A stretch of 64,000 nucleotides of DNA, taken from Desulfuromonadales bacterium. Lineage in GTDB: Bacteria > Desulfobacterota > Desulfuromonadia > Geobacterales > Pseudopelobacteraceae. Of this stretch, positions 26,651 to 36,973 are shown piece after piece (within the stretch, counting starts at the first letter, position 1; every line of letters begins with the position of its first letter). The stretch is from positions 37,027 to 101,026 of the forward strand of contig DUZX01000010.1 in the NCBI GenBank assembly GCA_013349325.1, read 5' to 3'. Below the pieces are notes generated by a model. That model ran no database searches, was not told where the DNA came from, and saw only the letters and a list, made by a program, of their open reading frames with translations. The position numbers and the translations under genes are program-made.

Positions 26651-28978
26651 TCAACCCCTTTTTCCCGTTTTCCATCCGGCCACAGCCGCCTGCCCCAGTG
26701 CGATACAACCATCATTGGGGGGTGTCAGACGATGAGTGAAAACATTCAACCCCTGTTTAGTCAACGCAGTATAAAGCATTTCACTCAAAAGGCGATTCTG
26801 AAAAACACCGCCCGAAAAAATTACCCGGTCAACGCCGGACGATGTGGCGATCTGCAGGCAGATATCAGATGCCGCCGTTGCAATAGTCTGATGGAAACGG
26901 CAGGCAATCTCTGAGTTTGGAACGTCAGCGGCCATGTCAGTCAGAATGTCCGGAAACATCGCAGAAAAGTCGATTTTGAGCGGCATTCCGTTATCGCAGA
27001 GTATGGCATACGAATAGACCCTGCCGTGATAAAGTGAGACCGGGTGGGATTGTACGTCTTCAGCCAACGCCTCCAACTCAATTGCCGCCTGACCATCATA
27101 CGACACAAAATGGCGGAGATTGAGTAGAGCAGCAACGGCATCAAACAGGCGGCCACAGCTGGAAGTCAGCGGCGAATTGATCCCGCGCCGCAGCATCTGG
27201 GCAAACAGTGCCCGCTCGGTCTCTGGTAAAACTGTTGCAACCGGATGATCATTTGTAAAAGCTGCTTCACCCAAGGCCTGATACAGATACGCCATCGCCA
27301 TACGCCACGGCTCACGAACGGCGGCATCACCGCCCGGCATTGGTACCGGACAGAAATGGGCCGCCCGGCGATAGCTGCCATAGCTGCCCGTCAGAAATTC
27401 ACCACCCCAGATAGTGCCGTCGTCACCATAACCGGTGCCGTCAAAGATGATTCCGATAACATCTCCCTCCAGGCCGTTCTCTGCCATACAGGCCGCCAGG
27501 TGGGCGTGGTGATGCTGCACCTTTACCAGCGGAAGCGCGCTATCCTCGGCAAAGCGGGATGAGAGATAATCGGGGTGCAGGTCACAGGCCACCAGTTCCG
27601 GTTTGATGGCTAGAATTTCAGAGAGGTGAGTGATGGTGTGACTGAAAGAGTCAAGCGTCGACTGATTCTGCAGATCACCGATATGCTGACTTAGAAAGGC
27701 GTGATTACCGGTGGCAAGACAGACCGCACTTTTCAACTCAGCACCTGTTGCCAACAGTGGCGGAACTGAGAACGGGAGCGAGACAGTGCGCGGAGCATAG
27801 CCACGGGCTCGGCGGTAAAAGAGCGGTTGTCCCTGAAAAACGCGCATGACGGAATCGTCGCTGCGGATGTGGATCGCCCGATCATGCAGCAGGAAATAGT
27901 CGGCAATGCCGGTCAGACGCTGCTGGGCATCTTCATCATCGTAGGCCACCGGTTCGTCGGAAATATTTCCGCTGGTCATGACGAGAGCTTCGAAAGAGTG
28001 GTGAGGTGTGAGGGGTGAGGCGTGAAACAGCAGATGATGCAGGGGGGTGTAGGGGAGCATGATACCTAGCCAGCCGTTATTCGGGGCAATCAGAGGTGAG
28101 AGTGCCGTACCCGGTTGTTTTCGTGCTATTACGATTGGTGCTTCTGACGAAGATAGTAATCGTTCTTCCATAGCGTTTAGTTGCAGCAGCGCGCGGGCCG
28201 TCTCAAGATCGGCAACCATGATGGCGAACGGTTTTTCATCACGCTGTTTTCGTTCCCGTAGTCTCTGTACGGCGTCATGGTTACCGGCATCAACTGCCAG
28301 ATGGAACCCGCCAACGCCTTTGATTGCAAGGATGGCGCCGTCTATTAGAAGTTGAATGGATTGAGTCAGGGCATCTTCTTTTTCAGAGAGCAGATCACCA
28401 GAGGAGTTCGTGAGCCGTATCTGCGGGCCGCAGGTGTGACAGGCGATCGGTTGGGCGTGAAAGCGCCGGTCAAGCGGGTCGTGGTACTCATGCAGGCAGT
28501 CCGGGCAGAGCGGAAAATCAACCATGGTAGTGTTAGGGCGATCATAGGGAACTCCGGTGATGATGCTATAGCGAGGTCCGCAGTTGGTACAGGTAATAAA
28601 GGGGTAGTGAAAGCGGCGGTTGTCAGGATCGAGGAGTTCACGTAGGCAGTCTTTGCAGAGCGCATAATCAGGGGCGATTCGGGCATCGGCGATGCCATTG
28701 CTGCTGGAAAGAATGACGAATGTGTTTTCATTGCGGAGTGGGATTTCTTCAGCTGAAATCGAACTGATTGCCGCCAGAGGCGGCGCTTCTGAGGAGAGGG
28801 CGCGCTCAAACGTAGCCAATGCCTGGTCAGCTCCCTGGATTTCGATCTCTACTCCGGCAGGGGAATTGCGCACCCATCCGGAGAGCTCCAGTTCATGAGC
28901 CAGGCGGTAGATAAAAGGACGAAAACCGACGCCCTGTACTATGCCGGTGATTTTATAGTGCTGGCGGATCAGAGGCAT
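26651..28978 (-). CDS. hypF: Carbamoyltransferase HypF
   Basis: Acylphosphatase domain GIVQGVGFRPFIYRLA, zinc fingers CKDCLRELLDP/CPDCLHEYHDP, VQHHHAHLAACMAENGL. Confidence 0.97.
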   Translation of the reverse strand: MPLIRQHYKITGIVQGVGFRPFIYRLAHELELSGWVRNSPAGVEIEIQGADQALATFERALSSEAPPLAAISSISAEEIPLRNENTFVILSSSNGIADARIAPDYALCKDCLRELLDPDNRRFHYPFITCTNCGPRYSIITGVPYDRPNTTMVDFPLCPDCLHEYHDPLDRRFHAQPIACHTCGPQIRLTNSSGDLLSEKEDALTQSIQLLIDGAILAIKGVGGFHLAVDAGNHDAVQRLRERKQRDEKPFAIMVADLETARALLQLNAMEERLLSSSEAPIVIARKQPGTALSPLIAPNNGWLGIMLPYTPLHHLLFHASPLTPHHSFEALVMTSGNISDEPVAYDDEDAQQRLTGIADYFLLHDRAIHIRSDDSVMRVFQGQPLFYRRARGYAPRTVSLPFSVPPLLATGAELKSAVCLATGNHAFLSQHIGDLQNQSTLDSFSHTITHLSEILAIKPELVACDLHPDYLSSRFAEDSALPLVKVQHHHAHLAACMAENGLEGDVIGIIFDGTGYGDDGTIWGGEFLTGSYGSYRRAAHFCPVPMPGGDAAVREPWRMAMAYLYQALGEAAFTNDHPVATVLPETERALFAQMLRRGINSPLTSSCGRLFDAVAALLNLRHFVSYDGQAAIELEALAEDVQSHPVSLYHGRVYSYAILCDNGMPLKIDFSAMFPDILTDMAADVPNSEIACRFHQTIATAASDICLQIATSSGVDRVIFSGGVFQNRLLSEMLYTALTKQGLNVFTHRLTPPNDGCIALGQAAVAGWKTGKRG
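28000..28024. repeat. Low-complexity repeat within hypF
   Basis: gtgaggtgtgaggggtgaggcgtga, read in frame as HASPLTPHHS. Confidence 0.5.
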
Positions 28979-29027
28979 TGTCAGGGCTTTGGCAGGTGAG
29001 GCGTCTTTGCGACGGTACCGTCACCCG

Positions 29028-29420
29028 CTACTTTTTTGGCTGTTTGGCGATGATCAGGTCTTTGACCTGTTCGTAGACAAGAGCAGGTAGAATTTTGCGT
29101 GATTTGAGCTGGGCCTTGTTGGCATAGGGGCGGCCGGCAATGATCTTGGCTGCGTAGGCGTCGCCGATGCCGACAACGGCCTTCAGTTCGGCGATAGTTG
29201 CAGAATTGATATCAACAATCTGAGCTTTGACGGCGGCTTTTGTATCCGCAACTTTGCCTTTGGCTGTCTCGGTTACTGCGCTGCCGACCGCTTTCGTATC
29301 TGATTTGACAGCTGAGCCGAGTGCGTTCGCGGCCCCTTTTACGTCAGGAGCAGCGAAGCAGACAGTGGTTGACATGAGAAGGGAAGCGGCGATCAGGGTA
29401 ATTTTGGATAAAAAATTCAT
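29028..29420 (-). CDS. ComEA-like helix-hairpin-helix protein with signal peptide
   Basis: VDINSATIAELKAVVGIGDAYAAKIIAGRPYANKAQLKSRKILP. Confidence 0.88.
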   Translation of the reverse strand: MNFLSKITLIAASLLMSTTVCFAAPDVKGAANALGSAVKSDTKAVGSAVTETAKGKVADTKAAVKAQIVDINSATIAELKAVVGIGDAYAAKIIAGRPYANKAQLKSRKILPALVYEQVKDLIIAKQPKK

Positions 29421-29482
29421 ACGTACATTCCTCCAGGTTGGTTCGTTATGACTCTTGTCAACGTTTATCAGATGTAAAAAAG

Positions 29483-30250
29483 CTATCGACCGGTCAGCCA
29501 GAGAGCCAGGTTGGCTGCCAGTTTGCTGTTGTTTTCATCCAGAAAGCGATTCTGAAACATGGCATCATCACCAAAAACAACGTAGCTGCCGGCACCATAT
29601 TTCCCGGAAACAGCCACCGTAAATTCGCCGACAGAATCTCCGGCCGAGAGAACTTTGTCTCCATTAAGATCAACCCAGGCTTGCGGTGAACTCTGTGCAA
29701 GCTTAATCCCGGTCCTGCCCTGATCGAGAGCCCAGCAGCCATAAACAGAGAACTGAGTTATTCCGGAAAACAAAGGCGACGAAGCCAACTTGTCAACACG
29801 GAAATTAATATCGTTATCGATCACATTGGCGCGCTCATGAATAGCAAAATTGGAGTGGTCCAGATCCAGTTTTTGCAGCAGTCCGACCAGTGGAGGTCCG
29901 ATATGCAGCATAACCGCAATTCGCCCCCCCTTCTCAATAAAACGGGCTACAGCTTCAACTTCTTCCGGTTGCAGTGACTTGAACGGTCCGGAAATAACCA
30001 GCGCTGTTGCGCTTTTCAGGGTTTCATCCGACAAGGGAAGATGTGTCGACGTCACCTGTGCTCCTGTATTCATCATGGTTTCGGCAAGTTTTGATAAATG
30101 CAGATCACCCTTTTTTTCGATTATGAATCGCTGGTTATGTCCCTGGTCGAACAAAATGGTAGCGTGCCTCTCATCGGCGAAGCCGCTGTGCGAGCTGAAC
30201 AGGAGGAACAACAAAAAAGAAACAGCTGAAATCGTACGCATTAGAGTCAT
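29483..30250 (-). CDS. Periplasmic DUF4350-like protein
   Basis: Signal peptide; ILFDQGHNQRF, ALVISGPFKSLQPEEVEAVARFIEKGGRIAVML. Confidence 0.7.
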   Translation of the reverse strand: MTLMRTISAVSFLLFLLFSSHSGFADERHATILFDQGHNQRFIIEKKGDLHLSKLAETMMNTGAQVTSTHLPLSDETLKSATALVISGPFKSLQPEEVEAVARFIEKGGRIAVMLHIGPPLVGLLQKLDLDHSNFAIHERANVIDNDINFRVDKLASSPLFSGITQFSVYGCWALDQGRTGIKLAQSSPQAWVDLNGDKVLSAGDSVGEFTVAVSGKYGAGSYVVFGDDAMFQNRFLDENNSKLAANLALWLTGR

Positions 30251-30406
30251 GCCTCCATAAAAAGACTATTTGGGTCTTTTTATAGCGGGGAATACGGTCT
30301 ATAGCAAGAAAATCTTTTCCTCCTCCTTCGATTATGGTAGGTACACAGGCACTGTTTGCCGGCATGTTGTGCGTGGCAGACATAAACTACATAAGCAGAG
30401 GAGAGT

Positions 30407-30787
30407 ATGGCCATGAGCAGCAAGAAACCAGAGTTGACTTTCAAGTATATTTTTAATTACGGCTTCAACCCATCGTATGTAAACGGTGCCCAGGGTGGCT
30501 TTTCGCCGCGTGGTGAAATGGTGATCAACTTTTATCTTGAACGTCAGCCGCTTCCGGAGTCGATTACTCATGAAATAACCGCCGAAGGGGCCATCGGACG
30601 GGAAACAAAAATGGAGCCGGAAGATCTTGCCAGCAGCATGGTCCGGTTCATCGATACCGGTGTCGTTATGAACTATGAAAACGCTAAGGTTTTCCACTCC
30701 TGGCTGGGCGATAAGCTGCGTGAAGCGGAAGAGATGGTAAAAGCACGCACCCAGTTTGAACAATCAAAAGCTGGAGGACAGGCGTAA
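30407..30787 (+). CDS. Conserved hypothetical protein
   Basis: 126-aa ORF with RBS (gaggagagt); no family recognised with confidence. Confidence 0.7.
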   Translation: MAMSSKKPELTFKYIFNYGFNPSYVNGAQGGFSPRGEMVINFYLERQPLPESITHEITAEGAIGRETKMEPEDLASSMVRFIDTGVVMNYENAKVFHSWLGDKLREAEEMVKARTQFEQSKAGGQA

Positions 30788-30961
30788 CGTCAGGAGTCGG
30801 AAGGGGTGGGAAATGCGGAAAGCTGCGGCAGAGTTGTGATTGCCGTAGTTTTTCTGTTCCACCCCTTGATCTAGTTCTCATCGAAAAACAGTTCATATTT
30901 CACAGGTAGTATGGTAAAAGCGGTAGTATAAGCGAACGCCGTTTGTTTTTCAGGAGATCCG

Positions 30962-31699
30962 ATGATCACCTTCTCTGGTGTGCATAAGTGGTTTAAGAGT
31001 CTGCACGTCCTCAACGATATCAACCTGCATGTTCTGCCAGGGGAGGTGCTGGTCGTCTGCGGCCCTTCCGGTTCCGGCAAGTCAACCCTGATTCGCACCG
31101 TAAACCAGCTGGAGCCGATTAGCTCCGGTACGCTGATAGTAGACGGCAAGGATCTCGCCGATAAAAACACCGATATCAATAAATTGCGGGCCGAAGTCGG
31201 CTTTGTTTTTCAGCAGTTCAACCTCTATCCCCATCTCTCCGTAATCAGTAACATTACTCTGGCACCGATCAAAATTCGCAGTACCCCCAAAGCCGAGGCT
31301 GAAGAGCAGGCCATGCAGCTGCTGACACGCGTGGGACTGGCTGAGAAGCGGGATGCCTATCCGTTGCAGCTGTCAGGAGGACAGCAGCAGCGGGTGGCGA
31401 TTGCCCGTGCGCTGGCCATGAAACCGCGTATAATGCTGTTCGACGAACCGACTTCGGCCCTTGATCCCGAGATGATCGGTGAAGTGCTGGCGGTTATGAA
31501 GGATCTGGCGCTTACCGGCATGACGATGGTTGTCGTAACTCACGAGATGGGCTTTGCCCGTGAGGTTGCTCATCGGGTGGCATTTATGGCCGAAGGCATT
31601 ATCCTTGAGGAGGCCACTCCCGAAGAGTTCTTCCTCCGGCCGCAGCATCCTCGAGCGCAACAGTTTCTGCGCCAGCTTCTGACGCCGATGCAGATGTAG
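30962..31699 (+). CDS. glnQ: Polar amino acid ABC transporter ATPase (GlnQ-like)
   Basis: [42 protein letters not shown]. Confidence 0.95.
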   Translation: MITFSGVHKWFKSLHVLNDINLHVLPGEVLVVCGPSGSGKSTLIRTVNQLEPISSGTLIVDGKDLADKNTDINKLRAEVGFVFQQFNLYPHLSVISNITLAPIKIRSTPKAEAEEQAMQLLTRVGLAEKRDAYPLQLSGGQQQRVAIARALAMKPRIMLFDEPTSALDPEMIGEVLAVMKDLALTGMTMVVVTHEMGFAREVAHRVAFMAEGIILEEATPEEFFLRPQHPRAQQFLRQLLTPMQM

Positions 31700-31744
31700 T
31701 TCTTCAGCTCCACTTTTCACCACCACTCTAAAGGAGGAAACACG

Positions 31745-32560
31745 ATGAAAAAACTGTTGACGATGTTGATGATGGCGGCTTTGGTTACGGTTACGGTCAA
31801 GGCTGCAGTGGCTGCCGATACGTTGGCAGAGGTTAAGAAGAAAGGGGTGCTGGTGGTTGGCTGCAAGGATTCTCTGCCTCCTTTCGGCTATGTTGATGAA
31901 AAGAGTCGTCAGATCGTCGGATATGACATTGATTTCGTCAACGCCATCGCCAAAAAAATGGGGGTAAAAGTCGAGTTGAAGCCGGTGACCTCCGCGAGTC
32001 GCATGCCACAGTTGCAGGAGGGGCATATCGATATCATAGCCGCCACCATGACCAAGAATGCTGATCGGGCCAAGGTTATCGACTTCAGCCATACCTACTT
32101 TTTCACCGGTCAAAAGTTCATCACCAAAAAAGGAACGGTCAAGAGTCTGAAGGATCTGGAAGGGAAACGCATCGGGACTGCCAAGGGCTCAACTTCCGAG
32201 CAGAACGTCAAGAAAGCTCTCCCGACTTCAACCGTACTCTCGTATGATGATTATCCACAGGCCTTCCTGGCTCTGCAGCAGGGGAAAGTTGCCGCAGTTA
32301 CGACCGACGAAGCGATTCTGGCAGGTATATTGGCCAAGGCACCCAATAAGTCTCAGTTCGAGATACCAGCACTGCAGATATCCGATGAACCGTATGGTCT
32401 CGGTATGCGCAAGGGTGACACCAATTTTGTCAATTTTGTAAACAAGACGATTCTGGAAATGGAAAAGAGCGGCGAAGCGGCCAAGATCTTTAACAAATGG
32501 TTCGGCCCGGGCACTCAGTTCCATCTGCAGAGGAACTTCAAAATTGCCGCAGATAAATAA
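31745..32560 (+). CDS. Amino acid ABC transporter substrate-binding protein
   Basis: SBP_bac_3 motif GYDIDFVNAIAKKMGVKVELKPV. Confidence 0.95.
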   Translation: MKKLLTMLMMAALVTVTVKAAVAADTLAEVKKKGVLVVGCKDSLPPFGYVDEKSRQIVGYDIDFVNAIAKKMGVKVELKPVTSASRMPQLQEGHIDIIAATMTKNADRAKVIDFSHTYFFTGQKFITKKGTVKSLKDLEGKRIGTAKGSTSEQNVKKALPTSTVLSYDDYPQAFLALQQGKVAAVTTDEAILAGILAKAPNKSQFEIPALQISDEPYGLGMRKGDTNFVNFVNKTILEMEKSGEAAKIFNKWFGPGTQFHLQRNFKIAADK

Positions 32561-32561
32561 A

Positions 32562-32632
32562 GGGGCAAGGGGCAAGGGGCAAAAAGGCAGCACTTTTCCT
32601 TGACCCCTTGACCCCTGATCCTGGCCTTTGCC
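32562..32632. repeat. Intergenic inverted low-complexity repeat
   Basis: aggggcaaggggcaaggggcaaaaagg ... ccttgaccccttgacccctgatcct. Confidence 0.65.
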
Positions 32633-32659
32633 ATCTGACCCTCAGTTCAAAAGGTTCAC

Positions 32660-33367
32660 ATGCTCACCTACACGTTCGACTGGTCGATCATAACGTCCGG
32701 TAAATATTTTGAATGGCTGCTTTCCGGTCTGATCGTTACCCTGAAGCTGTCGGCTTTGTCGATTGTGCTGGCGTTTATCCTGGGGCTCTTAATCGCGGTT
32801 ATGCGCATGTCGCATAACCGCGTAGTCCGATGGATTGCACATGCGTATCTGGAGTTTTTCCGTAATACTCCGCTTTTGGTACAGATATTTTTCTGGTATT
32901 TCGGTTCCTATAAAATTTTGCCGTCGGTGGTAAACGACTGGCTTAACACTAACGGCTTCGAATTTGCTGCGGCTGCCACTGCCCTGACTATCTACACCTC
33001 GGCCTTTATTGCCGAAGATATACGTTCCGGTGTGCTTTCGATTCCGAAAGAACAAATGGAAGCGGCCCGCAGCGCCGGTTTTTCCTACCTGCGTTCGATG
33101 CAATACATTATCCTGCCTCAGGCGGTGCGGATTACGATCCCGCCGCTGATCAACCAGTTTCTCAATCTTGCCAAAAACTCATCGCTGGCCATGACCATCG
33201 GCGTCATGGAGATGACCTATCAGGCCCGTCAGGTGGAAAGCTACACCTTTAAAGGCTTTGAGGCCTTCACCGCTGCAACTATGGTCTATCTTGTCCTCTC
33301 AATCGTTATTACCGTGCTGGTCAACATGTATAACGAAAAAGTTCTTAACCTTCACAAGGCGGCCTGA
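32660..33367 (+). CDS. Amino acid ABC transporter permease
   Basis: FFRNTPLLVQIFFWYF; EAARSAGFSYLRSMQYIILPQA. Confidence 0.95.
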   Translation: MLTYTFDWSIITSGKYFEWLLSGLIVTLKLSALSIVLAFILGLLIAVMRMSHNRVVRWIAHAYLEFFRNTPLLVQIFFWYFGSYKILPSVVNDWLNTNGFEFAAAATALTIYTSAFIAEDIRSGVLSIPKEQMEAARSAGFSYLRSMQYIILPQAVRITIPPLINQFLNLAKNSSLAMTIGVMEMTYQARQVESYTFKGFEAFTAATMVYLVLSIVITVLVNMYNEKVLNLHKAA

Positions 33368-33368
33368 C

Positions 33369-34067
33369 ATGGAACCGTTGCTCGATTTTTCCGTCATCAG
33401 CGATAACTTCACCTATTTCATGATCGGGCGCTTTCCGCACGGTCCACTGGGTGGGGTCGGGCTGACACTCTATCTTGCCGTTGTTTCCTGTATCCTCTCT
33501 TTTTTCGGCGGCCTGCTGCTGGCGCTGCTGAGCATATCGCGTTTTTCGATCGTGCGTTATCCTGCATTGGCCTTTATCAATCTCGTGCGCGGCATGCCGC
33601 TTCTGATGGTTATCTTCTGGATGTATTTTCTGATGCCGGCACTGCTGGGGAAAGTTGCTGAGAACACGACCGTCATCATGGCGCTGACACTATTTACGTC
33701 AGCCTACATGTCACGCATCGTTATTGCAGGTATCGAGGGGATTCCCAAAGGGCAGACCGAAGCGGCCGTTTCGACCGGTCTGACCTCCTGGCAGGTAATG
33801 CTCTACATCATTCTTCCGCAGGGATTGCGCAACATGATTCCGTCGTTTGTCAATCAGTTCGTATCGCTGATCAAGGATACATCGCTGGCCTTCATAGTCG
33901 GCGTTTCAGAGCTGACTCATGTCGCCACCCAGATCAACAACCGCACCATGGCGTTTCCTACCGAAATATTTATCTTCATCGCCGTAGTTTACTTCATTCT
34001 CTGCTATGCGTTCACCACTCTATCCCGCTGGCTGGAGGGGCGACTGACATGGTCAAAGGCGATGTAG
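33369..34067 (+). CDS. Amino acid ABC transporter permease
   Basis: NLVRGMPLLMVIFWMYF; EAAVSTGLTSWQVMLYIILPQGLRNMIPS. Confidence 0.95.
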   Translation: MEPLLDFSVISDNFTYFMIGRFPHGPLGGVGLTLYLAVVSCILSFFGGLLLALLSISRFSIVRYPALAFINLVRGMPLLMVIFWMYFLMPALLGKVAENTTVIMALTLFTSAYMSRIVIAGIEGIPKGQTEAAVSTGLTSWQVMLYIILPQGLRNMIPSFVNQFVSLIKDTSLAFIVGVSELTHVATQINNRTMAFPTEIFIFIAVVYFILCYAFTTLSRWLEGRLTWSKAM

Positions 34068-34084
34068 CGGGTGTGCCCCACCGT

Positions 34085-34216
34085 TTACATTTTAAACTGT
34101 GAGACGATCTGTTTAAGCTCTTCCGCCATGGTGGCCAGTTCGTTCGCGGCTCCGGCGGTATCCTGAGAGCTCTTGGATGCATCCCGGACTACGGCGTTGA
34201 TCTGGTACATACTCAT
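34085..34216 (-). pseudogene. C-terminal remnant of a methyl-accepting chemotaxis protein
   Basis: Reverse-strand MSMYQINAVVRDASKSSQDTAGAANELATMAEELKQIVSQFKM*. Confidence 0.7.
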
Positions 34217-34321
34217 GAACTCGTTCCTCTTGTTACAAATAATCGTAGTACTGAATAAAAAACTGATCTATTCAGACAGTAATTTGATTGTGCCGTAAGG
34301 CAATTTGTAATCGGATCTGCT

Positions 34322-35167
34322 TTATTTCAAGGCCTTTAATTCATCATATGCACGTTTGAAATTGCGGTCAAAATGTCTCTTGAATCCGGGGAGGCTTTCG
34401 TACTGCTTCAAAGAAAACCGACTTTTAGCAGTGTCAAAGGGGATATCTTTGTTGGTGTACTGAAGAATTTCGGTAGTAAATGCGCGGAAAAAAGTTTGGA
34501 ATTGTACAATGCCGTCTGTTGTTGTTACTGCTCCCAGGCCGGGAATGACAGAACGGGCGTTGATTTTGACCAGCATTTCCAGAGTGTTACTCCAGTTACG
34601 GAAAGCTCCTTCCCCCATTGCACCGACGACGCTGTTAAAAACAAGGTCTGATGTAAAAAGGACTCCCTCCTCAGGGAGGTAGACAAAAACATCTCCGGTA
34701 GTATGGGCGCGCTCAGTAGCGTTTAAAACAAGCAGCACTGATTCGCGTTTTATGGTGAGGTATCGATCGAAAATGGTTACCGGATTCGCTATCTGGCGGG
34801 GTTCGCTTTTAAGGGCGCTCCAGGTGGGACCTGAAACAATGATTTCGATATTGCGCGGCAGATCTAGGTCGACATTGATGGATCCGCGGTGATGATGAGT
34901 AAGAATAATATAACGTACCGGTATCGGAGTAACCGTTTTAATGAAGTCGAGCAGCTCCCTGGTCGTATCCCGCGTAAAATGGGCTCCCGCCAGAATAACC
35001 TGATAGCGGGTCACTACGATCATTGCATTGCTTTCAGCAGCACAACCCGGTTCGGCAATCGCTGCATACACACCGCTCTGAATATTTTTGAAAGAAAAAT
35101 GAGCTGCTGAAGACGCAACCGGCATTAACAGCATCCAGATGATCAATAACCCTGTCCGACTCATCAC
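34322..35167 (-). CDS. MBL-fold metallo-hydrolase, exported
   Basis: Signal peptide; YIILTHHHRGSINVD; HTTGDVFVYLPEEGVLFTSDLVF. Confidence 0.88.
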   Translation of the reverse strand: MMSRTGLLIIWMLLMPVASSAAHFSFKNIQSGVYAAIAEPGCAAESNAMIVVTRYQVILAGAHFTRDTTRELLDFIKTVTPIPVRYIILTHHHRGSINVDLDLPRNIEIIVSGPTWSALKSEPRQIANPVTIFDRYLTIKRESVLLVLNATERAHTTGDVFVYLPEEGVLFTSDLVFNSVVGAMGEGAFRNWSNTLEMLVKINARSVIPGLGAVTTTDGIVQFQTFFRAFTTEILQYTNKDIPFDTAKSRFSLKQYESLPGFKRHFDRNFKRAYDELKALK

Positions 35168-35257
35168 TACCTCCCGGCTGAGGCGTTACCGTAGCAGAGC
35201 ACCTGCCAAAAAGAAAGTTTTTTGGCTTGAATTGTATTTCGTACATGGGGCCGACCA

Positions 35258-36010
35258 GTGTCTATAACTCTCTTGCCACTCCTCTTTGCAGCTGCATTTG
35301 TCGCCGGTCTGGTAGACTCCATCGCCGGTGGCGGAGGACTGATCACGGTCCCGGTGCTGATGGGTATCGGTCTGCCGCCGCAGGTTGCGCTTGGCACAAA
35401 CAAACTTCAGGCCAGCTTCGGTTCCGGCAGCGCCATGCTGCACTTCGTACGGGCAGGAACCATAAAAATCGGTGATTGCTGGCCGGGCATCCTCTGGACA
35501 GCAGCTGGAGCCACGCTTGGGGTCTGGGCGGTACAGCTTATCGATGCAACACTGCTCAAGCAGCTGATTCCATGGCTGCTGGCCGCCATTGCCATCTATA
35601 CCCTGCTTTCACCGCGTCTGGGCGCCGAAGATTCCCATGCCAGACTGAATCCATGGCTGTTCTACCTGCTATTCGGCCTTTCGATCGGATTTTATGACGG
35701 TTTTTTCGGACCGGGCACCGGCTCGTTCTGGACTATGGCGCTGATGCTGCTTCTGGGCTGTTCCATGCTGCGGGCGACCGCCACCACCAAGGTCATGAAC
35801 TTTACCAGCAACTTTGTGGCACTGATATTCTTTCTGGCTGTCGGGCAGGTGAAATTTACCGAAGGGATTGTCATGGGGGTCGGACAGTTTCTGGGAGCCA
35901 GAGTCGGATCAAAGCTGGTTATCACACGCGGTACAGCCTTTATCCGACCGGTGTTCATAACCATGGTACTGGCGCTGGTTGCACGGCTGATCTACCTCAA
36001 TTTCAGGTAG
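35258..36010 (+). CDS. TSUP/TauE-SafE family transporter
   Basis: FVAGLVDSIAGGGGLITVPVLMGIGLPPQVALGTNKLQ; GFYDGFFGPGTGSF. Confidence 0.95.
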   Translation: MSITLLPLLFAAAFVAGLVDSIAGGGGLITVPVLMGIGLPPQVALGTNKLQASFGSGSAMLHFVRAGTIKIGDCWPGILWTAAGATLGVWAVQLIDATLLKQLIPWLLAAIAIYTLLSPRLGAEDSHARLNPWLFYLLFGLSIGFYDGFFGPGTGSFWTMALMLLLGCSMLRATATTKVMNFTSNFVALIFFLAVGQVKFTEGIVMGVGQFLGARVGSKLVITRGTAFIRPVFITMVLALVARLIYLNFR

Positions 36011-36317
36011 ACTTGGAAAGATACTCCCCCAGCACGCCGCGCGAATGTTCATCATCATGGCAATGCGTGCAGAGATTCTCCCAGTTTGAGCCATCGGGAG
36101 GGTTATAGTTGTGGTTGCCATCCTTATGATGAACCGTCAGCAGATTAATGCTGGCCTGATCAAATTCTCGGCCGCACTTTGCACAGATGGCTCCATTGAT
36201 GCGGAGTGATTTTGAGCGATAATTCTCGTTACTGTCAATGGCGCCACGCATCTTTTTGACCAGCTCTGCCGCCTGAGCCGCCGACGGAAGTACGACCGTT
36301 TTAGGGCGTTTCATCAT
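36003..36317 (-). CDS. HNH endonuclease-like protein (YajD-like)
   Basis: CAKCGREF...LTVHHKDGNHNYNPPDGSNWENLCTHCHDDEH. Confidence 0.88.
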   Translation of the reverse strand: MMKRPKTVVLPSAAQAAELVKKMRGAIDSNENYRSKSLRINGAICAKCGREFDQASINLLTVHHKDGNHNYNPPDGSNWENLCTHCHDDEHSRGVLGEYLSKST

Positions 36318-36330
36318 AATCTGTGGTTCC

Positions 36331-36954
36331 TTATCCCCGCTTGAGCGGCAGTTGCTCGTTCAACAGTTTAACCGTGGCCCGGCCATCATCATAATAATCG
36401 ATGATATTCAGGCAGCCGTAATTCTGCTCTATGTTGAACATACCGGCTAACGGCGCTCCGATGGCGTTCAAGAGCACGATGCGGTTGACGCCGCCATGTG
36501 CAACCACCAGCACCTGCTCACCTTTATGCTGCTCTACAATCTCGCTGATTACCGGCATGACCCGCGCTTCCACATCCAGCAGATTTTCTCCCTGCGGTAC
36601 CCGATAGTTAACCAGCTCGGCCATTCGCGCCTGCCACTCCTCCGGCCAGTTCGCTTTGATCTCCAGCCAGGGTAACCCTTCCCAGACCCCGATATTAAGC
36701 TCACGCAGCGCTGGACGCAGTACCGGTAGCAGTCCGGTCTCACGGCAGATGATCTCTGCGCCGATCGTGCATCGTGAGAGGTCACTACTGTAGCAGGCCG
36801 TGAGCGGCACATCGGCCAAACGCTCTTTAAGCCCATGATACTGTTCAATCCCCAGACCGGTCAGGGCTACATCTGCCTGACCATTATAGCGAGGCTGGTC
36901 GAAACCGGCCACCTGGCCGTGACGGATAAGGTATATGCGGGTGTGCGGTGTCAT
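36331..36954 (-). CDS. cobC: Histidine phosphatase, probable alpha-ribazole phosphatase
   Basis: RIYLIRHGQVAG; ELNIGVWEGLPW; VVAHGGVNRI; near cob genes. Confidence 0.8.
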   Translation of the reverse strand: MTPHTRIYLIRHGQVAGFDQPRYNGQADVALTGLGIEQYHGLKERLADVPLTACYSSDLSRCTIGAEIICRETGLLPVLRPALRELNIGVWEGLPWLEIKANWPEEWQARMAELVNYRVPQGENLLDVEARVMPVISEIVEQHKGEQVLVVAHGGVNRIVLLNAIGAPLAGMFNIEQNYGCLNIIDYYDDGRATVKLLNEQLPLKRG

Positions 36955-36973
36955 GTATGACCCCTGAAAAACT

